DNA of 64,000 nt from Geitlerinema sp. PCC 7407 (GTDB taxonomy: Bacteria; Cyanobacteriota; Cyanobacteriia; PCC-7407). The position numbers were made by a program, and so were the translations under genes. The notes beneath the pieces are model-generated. The model saw only the letters and a program-made list of their open reading frames with translations, did no database searches and was not told the DNA's origin. The first letter of the stretch is position 1, and each line of letters begins with the position of its first letter. This document shows, piece after piece, positions 40,065 to 50,801 of this stretch. The stretch is from contig NC_019703.1 of the NCBI RefSeq assembly GCF_000317045.1, positions 1,910,501 through 1,974,500 of the forward strand. Reading direction: 5' to 3'.

Positions 40065-41734
40065 ACCAGGGGAGGCAGCTCTCGCAGGACGGTAAAGCGG
40101 ATATGGTTGAGGGCCAGATCGCCAATGGAAACTGGGTTGGGCAGCTCCTTGATGGGCGTGCCATTGGCGAGAACGCGCTCGAAGGAGATGTCTTTGGCGA
40201 TTTCGGCGTGGTACCAGGCCAGCCCCATAAAAAATCGAGTCGGGTAGTGGAAGCTGTCGGTCAGGTCGTCGGGGTTGGACTCCATGGGGACCCAGCCAAA
40301 GCCCGGTAAGAAGAACTCGATCCAGACGTGGTTGAAGTCGGGCTCGAGGGGGAGATGGTGCTGGTAGGCGCCGACTTTGGGGCACTTGTAGCGGCCGACG
40401 GTGCGGCAGGCAATGCCGTTGAGGCGCATGAGGGCGAGCAGGATGCCGACGTATTCCCCGCAGGAGCCGGTGCCGCGCTCTAGCACGACATCGGGGGTGT
40501 CGATGTGGGGCTTGATGGCGTAGTCCAGGCGATCGTAGACGTAGTCGCGGATGCTGATCACCTTGCGCAGCAGGTTGGTTTCGTTGCGGATCGCCTCGCG
40601 AGCAGCGGCTTGGATGGTGGTGGTGTCCATGGCCAGCTCGTCGTCATCGACCAGATAGCGCGCCTGGAAGTCGGCGGCCAGCTCGGGGGGATTTTCGACG
40701 TCTTCGGGGGTGAACTGGTACTTGATGCCGCGGACCTCGAGCTGAGCCCGCCAGCCAAAGATGCGCCCTTCGTGGGGCTGCAGCTCGCCAAAGCGAAAGA
40801 CAGCGATGCGCTGGCCGCTGGGATGCTCCTCGATCTCGAAGGGATAGCCCACGGGCTCAACTCGCAGGACCTTTTGGCGGAGGGTGTCGGCGGGGAGGGT
40901 GATGCGCCACTCTAGGTTGGTGAGATGCAGGGCGTCGAGGGGGGAGAGCTCTTCGACGTAGGACATCTCGACGAGGTAGCCATTGGAGAGGGTGTAGTGT
41001 CCCTGGGGGTCGCGCCACAGGTGGAGCGGATGAATGAAGGTGCGATCGCGCGTGGACAGGGTGTGGGGCGGGTCGGTGTTGGGGTCATCGCGCACGTAGA
41101 CCTCTTCGGTGGCGTAGGCCACCATCAAGAGCTCTTCGCCGGTTTCTGGGTGGGGCCAGAAGGCGAGGCCGGTGGGGTGCTCAAAGGGAGTAATGGCGCT
41201 GAAGAGCACGTCGCCGGTGCCCCGATCCAGGCAGTAGACGGTCTGCTCGGTGCGATCGCACACCCACAGCTCATCGCCGCGTAGGGTCATCCGCTCGGGG
41301 CCTACCCCCGGCGCATAGAACCGCGTGATATAGTCCCCCGTTTCGCGGCTGTAGACCAAGATGTAGCCGAGGCGCTGGCTGCTGATGTAGACCGTCGAGC
41401 CGCACACCGCTACCCCGTCCGCCGGGTAATCCAGCTCGACAAATAGCTCGGGGGTAAAGTCGCCCACTCGACAGCGATACACCCAGCGATCGCGCGTAAA
41501 CCAGAGCACTTCGTCCTGGAGGCACACGCCCCCAGCGTCCCGGAATATCTCCAGATGGTGGGGATTGAGAATCAGCGTGTCGTCGTTGAGGGGATTAATC
41601 TTGAGCAGGTAGCCCCGCACAGCGTCCACCGACAGAAGCCCAGGCCCCAGGGCCGCGAGCCCATGCAGCATGTAGGTGCCGAAAGGATAAACTGTGCGAT
41701 GCTGGGCGGGGGCCGAATCAGAAAAGGCGGGCAT
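40055..41734 (-). CDS. Beta-propeller/transglutaminase-like fusion protein
   Basis: 559 residues from the ATG at 41734. Residues 1-260 contain repeated beta-propeller-like blades (G-L-L-S-V-D, G-V-C-L-Q-D-E-V-L-W-F, V-A-V-C-G-S-T-V-Y-I-S-S, L-W-V-C-D-R-T-E-Q-T-V-Y-C-L-D). Residues 360-559 are a transglutaminase core: Cys425 in G-T-G-S-C-G-E-Y, His469 in N-H-V-W-I-E-F and an Asp-containing stretch after G-F-G-W-V-P-M-E. The catalytic set suggests a cysteine protease or amidase rather than a cross-linker. No signal peptide is seen, so it may be cytoplasmic. The architecture is known in cyanobacteria without an assigned role. Confidence 0.82.
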   Translation of the reverse strand: MPAFSDSAPAQHRTVYPFGTYMLHGLAALGPGLLSVDAVRGYLLKINPLNDDTLILNPHHLEIFRDAGGVCLQDEVLWFTRDRWVYRCRVGDFTPELFVELDYPADGVAVCGSTVYISSQRLGYILVYSRETGDYITRFYAPGVGPERMTLRGDELWVCDRTEQTVYCLDRGTGDVLFSAITPFEHPTGLAFWPHPETGEELLMVAYATEEVYVRDDPNTDPPHTLSTRDRTFIHPLHLWRDPQGHYTLSNGYLVEMSYVEELSPLDALHLTNLEWRITLPADTLRQKVLRVEPVGYPFEIEEHPSGQRIAVFRFGELQPHEGRIFGWRAQLEVRGIKYQFTPEDVENPPELAADFQARYLVDDDELAMDTTTIQAAAREAIRNETNLLRKVISIRDYVYDRLDYAIKPHIDTPDVVLERGTGSCGEYVGILLALMRLNGIACRTVGRYKCPKVGAYQHHLPLEPDFNHVWIEFFLPGFGWVPMESNPDDLTDSFHYPTRFFMGLAWYHAEIAKDISFERVLANGTPIKELPNPVSIGDLALNHIRFTVLRELPPLVQE

Positions 41735-41895
41735 GGGCGGCGAAGTCACAGCAGGACGAAGAGAACAGGCGACAGCCAGAATTCCGGCAGTCGATCGTCA
41801 TCATAAACGCAACCCCTGGCCCCTGCTGTATCAGGTCATTCTCTTGGCGGGGGCGATCGCGCTGGTGACCCAAAGACCACCCAGATGCTGAATCT

Positions 41896-42837
41896 ATGAG
41901 TGATGAGAAGCCGAAAGCTCCCAACAACCGAACTTTGACCCTCTCCCCCGAGGAGCAGCAGCACTATCAGGCGGGCTTGCTGAACCTGGCGGGACCGGCG
42001 TCGGCGGAGATGCTCGGCGATCGCATCCTTCACCAAGATTTGTTTGCGGTGCTGGACTGGCTGCCCCAAGGCTGGGTTGACTTGCTGTTTCTCGATCCGC
42101 CCTATAACCTGACGAAAACTTTTAACCAAAGCTCGTTTCGGGGGCGATCGCTCGAAGACTACCAGGCCTGGCTGGGCTCCTGGCTGCCCAAGCTCCTGGG
42201 CGTCCTGAAACCCACGGCCTCGGTGTACATCTGCGGCGATTGGCGATCGGCCGCCGCCATCCAGATCCTGGCCGAAAAGTACCTGATCGTGCGCAATCGC
42301 ATCACCTGGGAGCGCGAAAAGGGCCGCGGCGCGAAGCACAACTGGAAAAACTGCTCAGAAGATATTTGGTTCTGTACGGCGGGCGATCGCTACACCTTCA
42401 ACGCCGAAGCGGTGCGGCTGCGCCGCCGGGTGATCGCCCCCTACACCGACGACCACGGCAACCCCAAAGACTGGCAAAAAACCGAGGACGGCAACTATCG
42501 CCTGACCTATCCATCGAATCTCTGGACAGACCTGACCGTGCCCTTTTGGTCCATGCCCGAGAACACCGACCACCCCACCCAAAAACCCGAAAAGCTTCTG
42601 GCCAAAATCATTCTGGCCAGCTCCCAGCCCGGTGATATGGTCTTTGACCCCTTTTTGGGCTCGGGGACCACGGCGGTGGTGGCCAAAAAGCTGGGGCGGC
42701 GCTACGCCGGCGTAGAGCTAGACCTCCTCTACTGCTGCCTGGCCCAAAAGCGCCTGCACCTGGCCGAGGGCGATCGCCAAATTCAGGGTTATGAAGAAGG
42801 CGTGTTTTGGGAGCGAAATTCGAGCGATCGCCGCTGA
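41896..42837 (+). CDS. Orphan site-specific DNA methyltransferase (beta-type order)
   Basis: 313 residues. The catalytic motif IV is D-P-P-Y-N-L at about residue 68, and the AdoMet-binding motif I, D-P-F-L-G-S-G-T-T, comes near residue 253, so the order is that of the beta class. H-P-T-Q-K-P-E-K precedes motif I. The target recognition region lies between (about 130-220). Enzymes with this order methylate adenine N6 or cytosine N4; the target cannot be read. No restriction enzyme gene is adjacent, so it is an orphan, like several methyltransferases conserved in cyanobacteria whose genomes are rich in HIP1. It is transcribed divergently from the propeller/transglutaminase gene. Confidence 0.92.
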   Translation: MSDEKPKAPNNRTLTLSPEEQQHYQAGLLNLAGPASAEMLGDRILHQDLFAVLDWLPQGWVDLLFLDPPYNLTKTFNQSSFRGRSLEDYQAWLGSWLPKLLGVLKPTASVYICGDWRSAAAIQILAEKYLIVRNRITWEREKGRGAKHNWKNCSEDIWFCTAGDRYTFNAEAVRLRRRVIAPYTDDHGNPKDWQKTEDGNYRLTYPSNLWTDLTVPFWSMPENTDHPTQKPEKLLAKIILASSQPGDMVFDPFLGSGTTAVVAKKLGRRYAGVELDLLYCCLAQKRLHLAEGDRQIQGYEEGVFWERNSSDRR

Positions 42838-43023
42838 AAATCTGCTAAAGTTCGCTCTTCAGGAAACTTCACCTTCCCGGATGAAGTCATCCTGGCTGGC
42901 AAATGCAAAATTTCCCATCGAAGATATCCGAAAGTTTGATTGCAACTGTTGAAAAGACTTGTATTGTTTTCTTAAAAAAAGCAGTTTTTACTTCCCCCTT
43001 ACCCCCCGCCTGACTTGCCTGCC

Positions 43024-43632
43024 ATGTCCATGAACCTCAAATTTTCCCAAGACCTCGAAGCGCTGCTGCAACGATCAGCCCAAACCCCGGTCACCCTTGC
43101 GGATGTGCTGGCAGAGACCTCAGAGCGAGGATTCAGTCTGGTGATTGGTCTGCTGGTGCTGCCCTTTTTGCTGCCCATGCCGCCTGGGTTTAGCAGCATT
43201 TTGGGCTCTGCCTGCCTGCTGCTGTCGCTGCAAATGGCCCTAGGCCGCCGATCCCCCTGGCTGCCAGGCCACATCAGCCGCTTTCGCTTTCCCCAGGCCT
43301 TTAGCGTTTCTCTGCTGGTCCAGCTCAAGCGGGTTTCGGGCTGGCTCGAGAAGCTGGTGCGGCCCCGCTTTTTGACGATCGCCGAAAATCCCATCATCTG
43401 GAATATCAATGGCCTGTGCATGGCTTGGCTGACCATCTTGCTGATGCTGCCGATCCCTTTCACCAATCCCATTCCGACCCTGGGCATCTTGCTGCTGGCG
43501 ATCGCCACCCTCGAAGCCGACGGCCTGCTCATGTGTATTTGCTACGTTTTCACCGCCCTGATTACGGCCCTGCTTGGCGTGCTGGCCTACGGGCTGTGGC
43601 AGGCGCCGACGCTGCTGCAAGCGCTGGGTTAA
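43024..43632 (+). CDS. exoD: ExoD family membrane protein
   Basis: 202 residues from the ATG at 43024. The family signatures T-L-A-D-V-L-A-E-T-S-E-R-G-F, L-V-L-P-F-L-L-P-M-P-P-G-F-S and G-R-R-S-P-W-L-P are present near the N-terminus, and at least four hydrophobic segments follow. ExoD was described in rhizobia for exopolysaccharide production and alkali tolerance; its biochemical activity is not established. It fits with the other polysaccharide genes in the window. A TTG at 43015 is an alternative start. Confidence 0.88.
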   Translation: MSMNLKFSQDLEALLQRSAQTPVTLADVLAETSERGFSLVIGLLVLPFLLPMPPGFSSILGSACLLLSLQMALGRRSPWLPGHISRFRFPQAFSVSLLVQLKRVSGWLEKLVRPRFLTIAENPIIWNINGLCMAWLTILLMLPIPFTNPIPTLGILLLAIATLEADGLLMCICYVFTALITALLGVLAYGLWQAPTLLQALG

Positions 43633-43793
43633 GAGAAAAATCCGCAAAAACTAGCTGAATGGAGGAATGGGTAAGGGCTAGGACGTTGCTACCCTGGGAT
43701 TGGGGTGCAAAATCTGGCTAGAGCCGCAAAGGCGAACCAGGAGACGCCCCAAGGCGATCGCCTTTCTAGAGCGCGTCCACTGCACCTACGCCC

Positions 43794-44735
43794 ATGACCG
43801 ACGACATCTCCCTTCGAGACAGCGCGACCCCTCCAGAAACCCTTGCCCAGCCCCTAACCCAAAATCCGCCGCGCCGGGTTCTGCTGCTGGTCAACCACCA
43901 CTCCCGCCAGGGGCGGACCCGCGCCCACCAGGCCGCTGATTACCTGCGGTCCCTCGGCCTAGAAGTCTTTGAAGAGACCAGCGAAACCCCCGAGCAGATT
44001 TCGCCGCTGATCGTCAGCTACCGTCAGCGCGTCGATGGCGCAGTGATCGGGGGCGGCGATGGCACCCTCAACGCGGCGATCGCTGGTCTCCTAGAAACCC
44101 AGCTGCCCCTGGGAATTTTGCCCTTGGGCACTGCCAACGATCTCGCCCGTACCCTGAGCATTCCGCTGAATATAGTGGCCGCCTGCAATGTGATCGCCCA
44201 AGGCCGCACTCAGCGCATCGATCTGGGGCAGGTGAACGATCGCTACTTTTTTAATGTGGCCAGCCTGGGCCTGAGCGTGCAGATCACCGAGCAGCTGAGC
44301 GGAGATGCCAAGCGGCGCTGGGGCGTGCTGGCCTATCTGGCCACGGCTCTGCGGGTGCTTTGGCGCGCAAGGCCGTTTCGGGCCGAAATTTGCGTTAATG
44401 GCGAATTTATTCGCGTTAAAACGATCCAGATTGCAGTCGGTAACGGTCGTCACTACGGCGGGGGCATGACTGTGGCCCACGATGCTACCATTCACGATCA
44501 GCGTCTAGACCTGTACAGTTTGGAATTGCAGCACTGGTGGCAAGTTTTGGCGCTGTTTCCGGCTCTTTATCATGGTCATCATCCGAAATGGATGGGAGTA
44601 CGCCTGCTCCATGCTCAAGAACTGGAGGTCCATACGCGCCGTCCGCGACCCATCAACACGGATGGGGAAATTGTGACGTCGACGCCTGCCCATTTCCGAG
44701 TCCTGCCGCGATCGCTCCCGGTTTGGGTGCCCTAG
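43794..44735 (+). CDS. Diacylglycerol kinase-like lipid kinase (YegS/BmrU family)
   Basis: 313 residues. The catalytic domain begins [11 protein letters not shown] and contains the nucleotide-binding motif G-G-G-D-G-T-L-N, then [11 protein letters not shown]. The C-terminal beta-sandwich domain has [11 protein letters not shown] and D-G-E near N-T-D-G-E. It should phosphorylate diacylglycerol or a related lipid, though sphingosine- or undecaprenol-type substrates are also possible. It begins 161 bases after exoD and lies 49 bases before the P-type ATPase gene, so a shared transcript is possible. Confidence 0.93.
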   Translation: MTDDISLRDSATPPETLAQPLTQNPPRRVLLLVNHHSRQGRTRAHQAADYLRSLGLEVFEETSETPEQISPLIVSYRQRVDGAVIGGGDGTLNAAIAGLLETQLPLGILPLGTANDLARTLSIPLNIVAACNVIAQGRTQRIDLGQVNDRYFFNVASLGLSVQITEQLSGDAKRRWGVLAYLATALRVLWRARPFRAEICVNGEFIRVKTIQIAVGNGRHYGGGMTVAHDATIHDQRLDLYSLELQHWWQVLALFPALYHGHHPKWMGVRLLHAQELEVHTRRPRPINTDGEIVTSTPAHFRVLPRSLPVWVP

Positions 44736-44784
44736 CGTCGATCTTGTTTGCCTCTTTGCGTACTGTTTCAAGGATGTTCCCCCT

Positions 44785-47628
44785 ATGAGTTCTTCTCTTT
44801 CCTCTGCTTCGGCTCAGGCGTCCACACCGGATCTCTCCCAGACGCCGTGGTACACCCTGGAGCCGACTAAGGCGCTGGAACTGCTCAGGAGCGATCGAGA
44901 GGCGGGGCTGAGCGCAGAAGAGGTCAGCCAGCGCCAATCCATCTACGGCCCCAATGAAATTGAAGAAGGGGCGGGCCGGAGCGCCTGGGTGATCCTGTTC
45001 GATCAGTTCAAAAACATCATGTTGCTGATGCTGATCGTGGTGGCGGTGGTGTCGGCGGTCCTCGATGTGCGATCGCAGCAGTTCCCCAAGGACGCGGTGG
45101 CGATTTTCATGATCGTGGTTCTCAACGGCATCCTGGGCTATCTGCAAGAGAGCCGCGCCGAAAAGGCCCTGGCCGCCCTCAAAAAGCTCTCGTCTCCCAA
45201 GGTGCGCGTGATCCGTGGCGCTCAGGTGGTCGAGGTCTCCTCCAAGGAGCTAGTGCCGGGGGATCTGATGCTGCTGGAGGCGGGCTCCCAGGTGTCGGCG
45301 GATGGTCTGCTGCTGGAGGCGGTGAACCTCCAGGTGCGCGAATCGGCCCTGACGGGGGAAGCCCACAGCGTGGACAAAGACGCCAGCCAGCAGATGGAGG
45401 AGGGTGCTCCTCTGGGCGATCGCCTGAATATGGTCTTTCAGGGGACGGAGGTGGTCCAGGGACGGGCCACGGTGCTGGTGACGGCGACGGCCATGGAAAC
45501 GGAACTGGGCCGCATTGCCTCAATGCTCCAGGGGGTCGAAAACGAGCCGACTCCCCTGCAAAAGCGTATGAGCCAGCTGGGCAACGTCCTGGTGACGGGC
45601 TCTTTGGTTTTGGTGACGTTGGTGGTTGCTGGCGGCGTCGCCGTCGGGGGATGGGACCGCTTCGAGGATCTGCTGGAAGTGTCCCTGAGTATGGCGGTGG
45701 CCGTGGTGCCCGAGGGCCTGCCCGCCGTGATCACAGTGACCCTGGCCATCGGTACCCAGCGCATGGTGCAGCGTCAGGCCCTGATTCGTCGCCTGCCCGC
45801 TGTGGAGACCCTGGGCTCGGTGACGACGATCTGCTCGGACAAGACCGGCACTCTGACCCAAAACAAGATGGTGGTCCAGCGGCTGCAAGCGGGCCAAGAA
45901 AACATTCGGGTGACGGGGGAGGGCTACGCGCCCCAGGGAGAATTTTTTGATGCTCAGGATCAGGCGATCGCCTCCGACGATCAGCCCGCGCTCCAAACCC
46001 TCTTGCTGGGCAGTCTGCTGTGCAATGATGCGCTGCTCCAGCACGAGCAAGACCACTGGGTGATCATTGGTGACCCGACGGAAGGCGCGCTGTTGTCCCT
46101 TGCTGGAAAGGCGGGCTTTGAGCAAGAGGTGTGGAAAAAGAAGCTGCCCCGGGTGGCTGAGGTTCCCTTCTCCTCCGATCGCAAGCGCATGAGCGTAGTG
46201 TGCCAACGGGAAGCCTCGGATCAGCTCACCATTCCTGGAACAGATGGAGCCACCTACTACGTGTTTGCCAAGGGATCGCCGGAGCTGCTGATGGAGCGGT
46301 GCGATCGCGTGCTGGTGGGCGATCGCCTCGAGCCGATCACCGATGATCACCGCAGCGCCACCCTCGACGGCAACAACGACATGGCCAGTCGCGGCCTGCG
46401 GGTTTTGGGCTTTGCCTATCGGCCCCTGACCGAGCTGCCCGCCGAAGACGCGATGGAGCAGGTCGAAGAATCCCTGGTTTGGCTAGGACTGGTGGGCATG
46501 CTGGACGCGCCGCGTCCCGAAGCCCGCGACGCTGTCGAGCGCTGCCGCCAGGCCGGCATTCGCCCGGTCATGATCACGGGAGACCACCGCTTGACGGCCC
46601 AGGCGATCGCCCACGACCTCAAGATCGCTCAGCCGAGCGATCGCGTCCTCGAGGGACACGAGCTAGAAAAAATGAGCGTAGAAGACCTCGAATCCCAGGT
46701 GGATCACGTCAGCGTCTACGCCCGCGTTTCCCCCAAGCACAAGCTGCAAATTGTCCAGGCGCTCCAGCGGCGGGGCAAGTTTGTTGCCATGACCGGCGAC
46801 GGCGTCAACGACGCCCCCGCCCTCAAGCAGGCCGACATCGGGATTGCCATGGGCATCACCGGCACCGACGTGAGCAAAGAAGCCAGCGACATGATTTTGC
46901 TGGATGACAACTTTGCCACCATCGTGGCCGCCACCGAAGAGGGCCGCGTTGTCTACACCAACATTCGCCGCTTTATCAAGTACATCCTGGGCTCCAACAT
47001 CGGCGAAGTGCTCACCATCGCGGCCGCGCCGATCCTGCTGCCCATGGGCGGTGTGCCCCTGACGCCCCTCCAGATCCTCTGGATGAACCTGGTGACCGAC
47101 GGTCTGCCGGCCCTGGCCCTGGCTGTCGAGCCCCCCGAGCCCGACGTGATGAAGCGCCCGCCCAACAGCCCCAATGAGAGCATTTTCGCGCGCGGCCTGG
47201 GCTCCTATATGGTGCGCATCGGTATTATTTTTGCGATTTTGACCATTGCGCTGATGCTGTGGGCCTACAACTACAGCAACGCAGTCACCAGCGATCTGCT
47301 GCGGCCCGAGCGCTGGAAGACCATGGTCTTTACGACGTTGTGCATTGCCCAGATGGGCCACGCGATCGCCGTCCGCTCCAACTCGCGCCTGACGGTGGAG
47401 ATGAACCCCGTTTCTAACCCCTTTGTCCTGGGGGCGGTGATCCTGACGACGCTGCTGCAGCTTTCCCTGGTGTATGTGGAGCCCCTGCGCAATTTCTTTG
47501 GCACTCACTACATCAGCGGCCTAGAGCTGCTGGTTTGCATCGGCTTTAGCTCCCTGATGTTTGTCTGGATCGAGATGGAAAAGCTGGCGATTCGGCTTTA
47601 TCATCGAGCACGGTCCTCCGGCGGCTAG
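44785..47628 (+). CDS. P-type Ca2+-transporting ATPase
   Basis: 947 residues, the usual size for PacL-type pumps. The actuator motif is E-S-A-L-T-G-E-A, the phosphorylation site is Asp352 in S-D-K-T-G-T-L-T, and the hinge is G-D-G-V-N-D-A-P-A. Ion-site sequences resemble [13 protein letters not shown] in M4, S-N-I-G-E-V-L-T in M5, and N-L-V-T-D-G-L-P-A in M6, so both calcium sites seem possible. Ten membrane helices are expected. It would export Ca2+ at the plasma membrane or into the thylakoid lumen. Na+ or Mn2+ transport cannot be excluded. recF follows after 18 bases. Confidence 0.93.
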   Translation: MSSSLSSASAQASTPDLSQTPWYTLEPTKALELLRSDREAGLSAEEVSQRQSIYGPNEIEEGAGRSAWVILFDQFKNIMLLMLIVVAVVSAVLDVRSQQFPKDAVAIFMIVVLNGILGYLQESRAEKALAALKKLSSPKVRVIRGAQVVEVSSKELVPGDLMLLEAGSQVSADGLLLEAVNLQVRESALTGEAHSVDKDASQQMEEGAPLGDRLNMVFQGTEVVQGRATVLVTATAMETELGRIASMLQGVENEPTPLQKRMSQLGNVLVTGSLVLVTLVVAGGVAVGGWDRFEDLLEVSLSMAVAVVPEGLPAVITVTLAIGTQRMVQRQALIRRLPAVETLGSVTTICSDKTGTLTQNKMVVQRLQAGQENIRVTGEGYAPQGEFFDAQDQAIASDDQPALQTLLLGSLLCNDALLQHEQDHWVIIGDPTEGALLSLAGKAGFEQEVWKKKLPRVAEVPFSSDRKRMSVVCQREASDQLTIPGTDGATYYVFAKGSPELLMERCDRVLVGDRLEPITDDHRSATLDGNNDMASRGLRVLGFAYRPLTELPAEDAMEQVEESLVWLGLVGMLDAPRPEARDAVERCRQAGIRPVMITGDHRLTAQAIAHDLKIAQPSDRVLEGHELEKMSVEDLESQVDHVSVYARVSPKHKLQIVQALQRRGKFVAMTGDGVNDAPALKQADIGIAMGITGTDVSKEASDMILLDDNFATIVAATEEGRVVYTNIRRFIKYILGSNIGEVLTIAAAPILLPMGGVPLTPLQILWMNLVTDGLPALALAVEPPEPDVMKRPPNSPNESIFARGLGSYMVRIGIIFAILTIALMLWAYNYSNAVTSDLLRPERWKTMVFTTLCIAQMGHAIAVRSNSRLTVEMNPVSNPFVLGAVILTTLLQLSLVYVEPLRNFFGTHYISGLELLVCIGFSSLMFVWIEMEKLAIRLYHRARSSGG

Positions 47629-47646
47629 GCCTATGCCCGCTCGTGT

Positions 47647-48783
47647 ATGTATTTGAAAACGCTCCACCTTCGCCAGTTTCGCAACTATCGAGATCAGCAG
47701 GTTCACTTCAGTGCCCCCAAGACCATCTTGGTGGGAGAAAATGCCCAGGGAAAGTCGAATCTGCTGGAAGCGGTGGAGCTGCTGTCATCGCTGCGATCGC
47801 ACCGGGCGACGCGCGATCGCGACCTCGTCCAAGATGACGAGGCCCTCGGCACGATTAATGCCGTTCTGGAGCGAGACACGGGAGCCATCGACTTGGCGAT
47901 TATCCTGCGCCCGACTGGCCGCCGGACCGTCTCCCTCAACCACGAAGCCCTGCGCCGCCAGCTAGACTTTTTGGGCGTGCTGAACGCGGTGCAGTTCTCC
48001 AGTCTGGACCTCGATCTGGTGCGGGGCGGGCCAGACCAGCGCCGCAACTGGCTCGATGCGCTCCTGGTGCAGCTAGAGCCGGTCTACGCCTACATCGCCC
48101 AGCAGTACGCCAAGATCTTGCGCCAGCGCAACGCCCTGCTCAAGCAGCAGCGCCTCGCCCTAAGCCAAGGCTCTGCCCCGCCCATGGACCCGATGCAGCT
48201 GGCCCTGTGGGATGCGCAGCTGGTCCAGGCGGGGACCCGAGTCATGCGGCGGCGATCGCGCGCCCTCGATCGGCTTGCCCCGATCGCCCAGGCGTGGCAC
48301 CAGGCCATCAGCGGCAGCAAAGAACACCTGGAAATTCGCTATGCGCCCCACATCCTGGCAGACAGCGACGACCCCGAGCAGATTCAGGAAGCCTTCCTAG
48401 CCAAGCTCCAGGATCGCGCCACGGCGGAGCAGTTTCAGGGAACCACCCTGGCTGGTCCCCACCGTGACGAAATCGAGCTGCTGATCAACCAAACCCCAGC
48501 CCGCCAGTACGGCTCCCAGGGCCAACAGCGCACGCTGGTACTGGCCCTCAAGCTCGCTGAACTGAACCTGATCGACGAAGTGGTGGGAGAGCCGCCCCTG
48601 CTGCTCCTCGACGACGTGCTGGCCGAGCTGGACCTCAACCGCCAAAATCAGCTCCTCGAGGCCATCCACGATCGCTTTCAAACCCTGATTACCACGACCC
48701 ATCTGGGGGCCTTTGATGCCCAGTGGCTCGACTCCTCGCAGATCTTGTCAGTGCAGGCTGGCCAAGTCTTGGCCGCCGCCTAA
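47647..48783 (+). CDS. recF: DNA replication and repair protein RecF
   Basis: 378 residues, normal RecF length. Walker A is [10 protein letters not shown], the signature is [10 protein letters not shown], and Walker B is [19 protein letters not shown] opens the protein. RecF loads RecA at single-strand gaps together with RecO and RecR. dnaA, dnaN and gyrB, its classic neighbours, are absent here, as is usual in cyanobacteria where these genes are dispersed. It may be co-transcribed with the P-type ATPase gene. Confidence 0.97.
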   Translation: MYLKTLHLRQFRNYRDQQVHFSAPKTILVGENAQGKSNLLEAVELLSSLRSHRATRDRDLVQDDEALGTINAVLERDTGAIDLAIILRPTGRRTVSLNHEALRRQLDFLGVLNAVQFSSLDLDLVRGGPDQRRNWLDALLVQLEPVYAYIAQQYAKILRQRNALLKQQRLALSQGSAPPMDPMQLALWDAQLVQAGTRVMRRRSRALDRLAPIAQAWHQAISGSKEHLEIRYAPHILADSDDPEQIQEAFLAKLQDRATAEQFQGTTLAGPHRDEIELLINQTPARQYGSQGQQRTLVLALKLAELNLIDEVVGEPPLLLLDDVLAELDLNRQNQLLEAIHDRFQTLITTTHLGAFDAQWLDSSQILSVQAGQVLAAA

Positions 48784-49391
48784 ATTGGGTGAAGGCTGCC
48801 AAGTGCCAAGTGTCAAAATCTACCCAGCGAACCGCTGAACGCCAAGCCGCAGAGGATGCCGTGGGAGCGGCTAGCGCTCACGGTCCTGCTGAGTCAGGAG
48901 GCGCGCGCTCTATGCTAAATCTAAGGGGGTTAAAAGCGCCGAGGAACCACAAAATATCCGTATTTTCGGTCAGAAACTGGCAGCTCTACTGTCCGGAATG
49001 GGCTGTCGATTCCGGAAAAGATATGGATATTGCGTATCTAACTCAAAGGCGCGGAATCCGTAGGTTCACGGAGAATCTTCGGGAGACTGGCTCTGGAGAA
49101 ACAGGATGCGCGATCGCCGCGATCGCGTGCTGCTCCAGACCTGAGGTCTTCCAAGGGCATAGTCCGCTGCGAACGATTCGGGGTGAATCTGTCGATGGGG
49201 GTGCGAAGGGGTTAGGCGAGGGTTTGCGAGTCTAGCCGGGAAAACTGAAAAAAGCAGAAGAACCGCAGGGACGGGGTGAAGCATCGCGGCTGCAATGTGG
49301 CCACATGTCTCTGCGCAGCACGCTGCAACTACAGTGACGCCTAACAAAGCGCGATCGCGGAGCGGAACATCCTGTTGGTGGCAAATCACGA
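48784..49391. other. Intergenic region of about 600 bases
   Basis: No supported gene. It has an AGACCTGAGGTCT palindrome (49137-49149), paired HIP1-like sites around 49110, and weak repeats near 48950-49040 (ATATCCGTATTT and ATATGGATATTGCG). Short frames on both strands lack ribosome-binding sites. It probably holds the promoter of the small downstream gene. Confidence 0.5.
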
Positions 49392-49811
49392 ATGAATGCC
49401 TTGCAAGAAAACGAAATTGTAGCCCTAGGGGCCTCTCTACGACCGATCAGTCCAGGCTTGCTCAAGCCCGGTCGGATGGAAGGATCCGTGCGCGTTTGGT
49501 ATCAGGGGGGAGAGCCCTACTTTGACGTGTTTTTTGAGGTCTGTGAGGAGCAGGTCCTCTGGTTTCAGTTCACGCTGCGGGGGCGATCGCTCTCGTGGAG
49601 TCGTCGGTGTGAGCTGCAAACGGGCTCAACCAATGAGCTGCTCGTCTCCGACGGTGCCCACTATCCGGCGAGCAAAACCATTCAAGCAGACTCTCAGAAC
49701 GACCAGGCCTTTGTGAACCTGGTCTGCTCTATTCTGGAATCGCGCGCCGAAGAACCCTTGTTTCAGCAAACCCTGGCCGAGCTGCGCCGATCGAGCTGCC
49801 CCGTCGACTGA
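49392..49811 (+). CDS. Conserved-looking hypothetical protein
   Basis: 139 residues, no signal peptide or membrane segment. The middle part is beta-rich (V-R-V-W-Y-Q-G-G-E-P-Y-F-D-V-F-F-E-V, Q-V-L-W-F-Q-F-T-L-R-G-R-S-L-S-W), and the C-terminal third is helical (N-D-Q-A-F-V-N-L-V-C-S-I-L-E). I do not recognise the family. Its stop is directly adjacent to the stop of the convergent diguanylate cyclase gene (49811/49812). Confidence 0.7.
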   Translation: MNALQENEIVALGASLRPISPGLLKPGRMEGSVRVWYQGGEPYFDVFFEVCEEQVLWFQFTLRGRSLSWSRRCELQTGSTNELLVSDGAHYPASKTIQADSQNDQAFVNLVCSILESRAEEPLFQQTLAELRRSSCPVD

Positions 49812-50801
49812 TCAAGAAATAGCCGGAAAGATCGGAGAAGGAGCCTCAGGCGTTTTCGGATCGCTGACGTGGAGCACAAAGCGATCGCGCCCGGATGCCT
49901 TGGCCTGGTAGAGCGCCACGTCCGCATTGGCCAGCAGATGGCTCGGGCTGCTGTGGGGGACCGGCGTCATGCTGGCGATGCCCACGCTCAAGGTGACATG
50001 ACAGTCCGAGCGCGAGGTGCGATGGGGAATCCGGAGCGCCCGCACGGCGCCGCAGACAGCCTCTGCCACCTGGACAGCGCCAACGGCGTCGGTGTTGGGC
50101 AAGATCACCGCGAATTCTTCGCCGCCGTAGCGCGCCACGAGGTCTGCGGGGCGACGCACCGTGTTGCCGATGGCCTGGGCGACCTGTTGCAGGCAACGAT
50201 CGCCCGCTTGGTGGCCGTAGGTGTCGTTGTAAGGCTTGAAATAGTCCAGATCGCAAACCAGCAGCGAAAGGGGCTGCTGCTCCCGAGCCATGCGTCGCCA
50301 CTCCTGCTCAAGATACTCATCAAAGCGGCGGCGGTTGGCCACCTGGGTCAACCCATCGATGGCCACCAGGCGCTGAAGCTCCCGGTTGGCGATTTCGAGC
50401 TCCTTTTGCAGCTGGGCCTGCTGGATCAGGCGGCGGACCCGCTGCCGCAAGACCGCCCAGTGAATCGGCTTGGTCACATAGTCGGCGGCCCCCACCTCGA
50501 AGGCGTGGTCAACGGACACCTGATCTTCGAGACCCGTGATCATCAGCACGGGCGTATAGCGACCCTCGGGGATCGTCTGAAGCTGTTCGCAGCACTCGAA
50601 GCCGTCAACGTCGGGCATCAGGGCGTCGAGCAGCACAATGTCCGGGTGGGTTTGACTGTAGATACTCAGCGCCTGCCGACCATTTTCGGCCTCAACGACG
50701 CGGTATCCTTCCCGTTCGAGACACATGCGCAGCTGCATCCGGATAAAGGTCTCGTCATCCACCACGAGGATCAAGGATGATTCTGCTGATTTATGATTCA
50801 T
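49812..50801 (-). CDS. Receiver-GGDEF diguanylate cyclase
   Basis: 329 residues from the ATG at 50801, preceded by AAGGG. The receiver domain (about 9-130) has Asp15-Asp16, phospho-acceptor in L-L-D-A-L-M-P-D and Lys in T-K-P-I-H-W. The GGDEF domain (about 150-315) contains [10 protein letters not shown]-x-F-D, the G-G-E-E-F active site and the R-P-A-D I-site. The start lies inside the 3' end of the giant hybrid kinase gene (11-base overlap), so the two are coupled and this is its likely phospho-target, turning the kinase signal into c-di-GMP. Confidence 0.93.
   Translation of the reverse strand: MNHKSAESSLILVVDDETFIRMQLRMCLEREGYRVVEAENGRQALSIYSQTHPDIVLLDALMPDVDGFECCEQLQTIPEGRYTPVLMITGLEDQVSVDHAFEVGAADYVTKPIHWAVLRQRVRRLIQQAQLQKELEIANRELQRLVAIDGLTQVANRRRFDEYLEQEWRRMAREQQPLSLLVCDLDYFKPYNDTYGHQAGDRCLQQVAQAIGNTVRRPADLVARYGGEEFAVILPNTDAVGAVQVAEAVCGAVRALRIPHRTSRSDCHVTLSVGIASMTPVPHSSPSHLLANADVALYQAKASGRDRFVLHVSDPKTPEAPSPIFPAIS

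Noticed and set aside
48723-49235. A 170-codon frame running out of recF
   Set aside because: Overlaps the recF 3' end in another frame and lacks any recognisable segment or ribosome-binding site.
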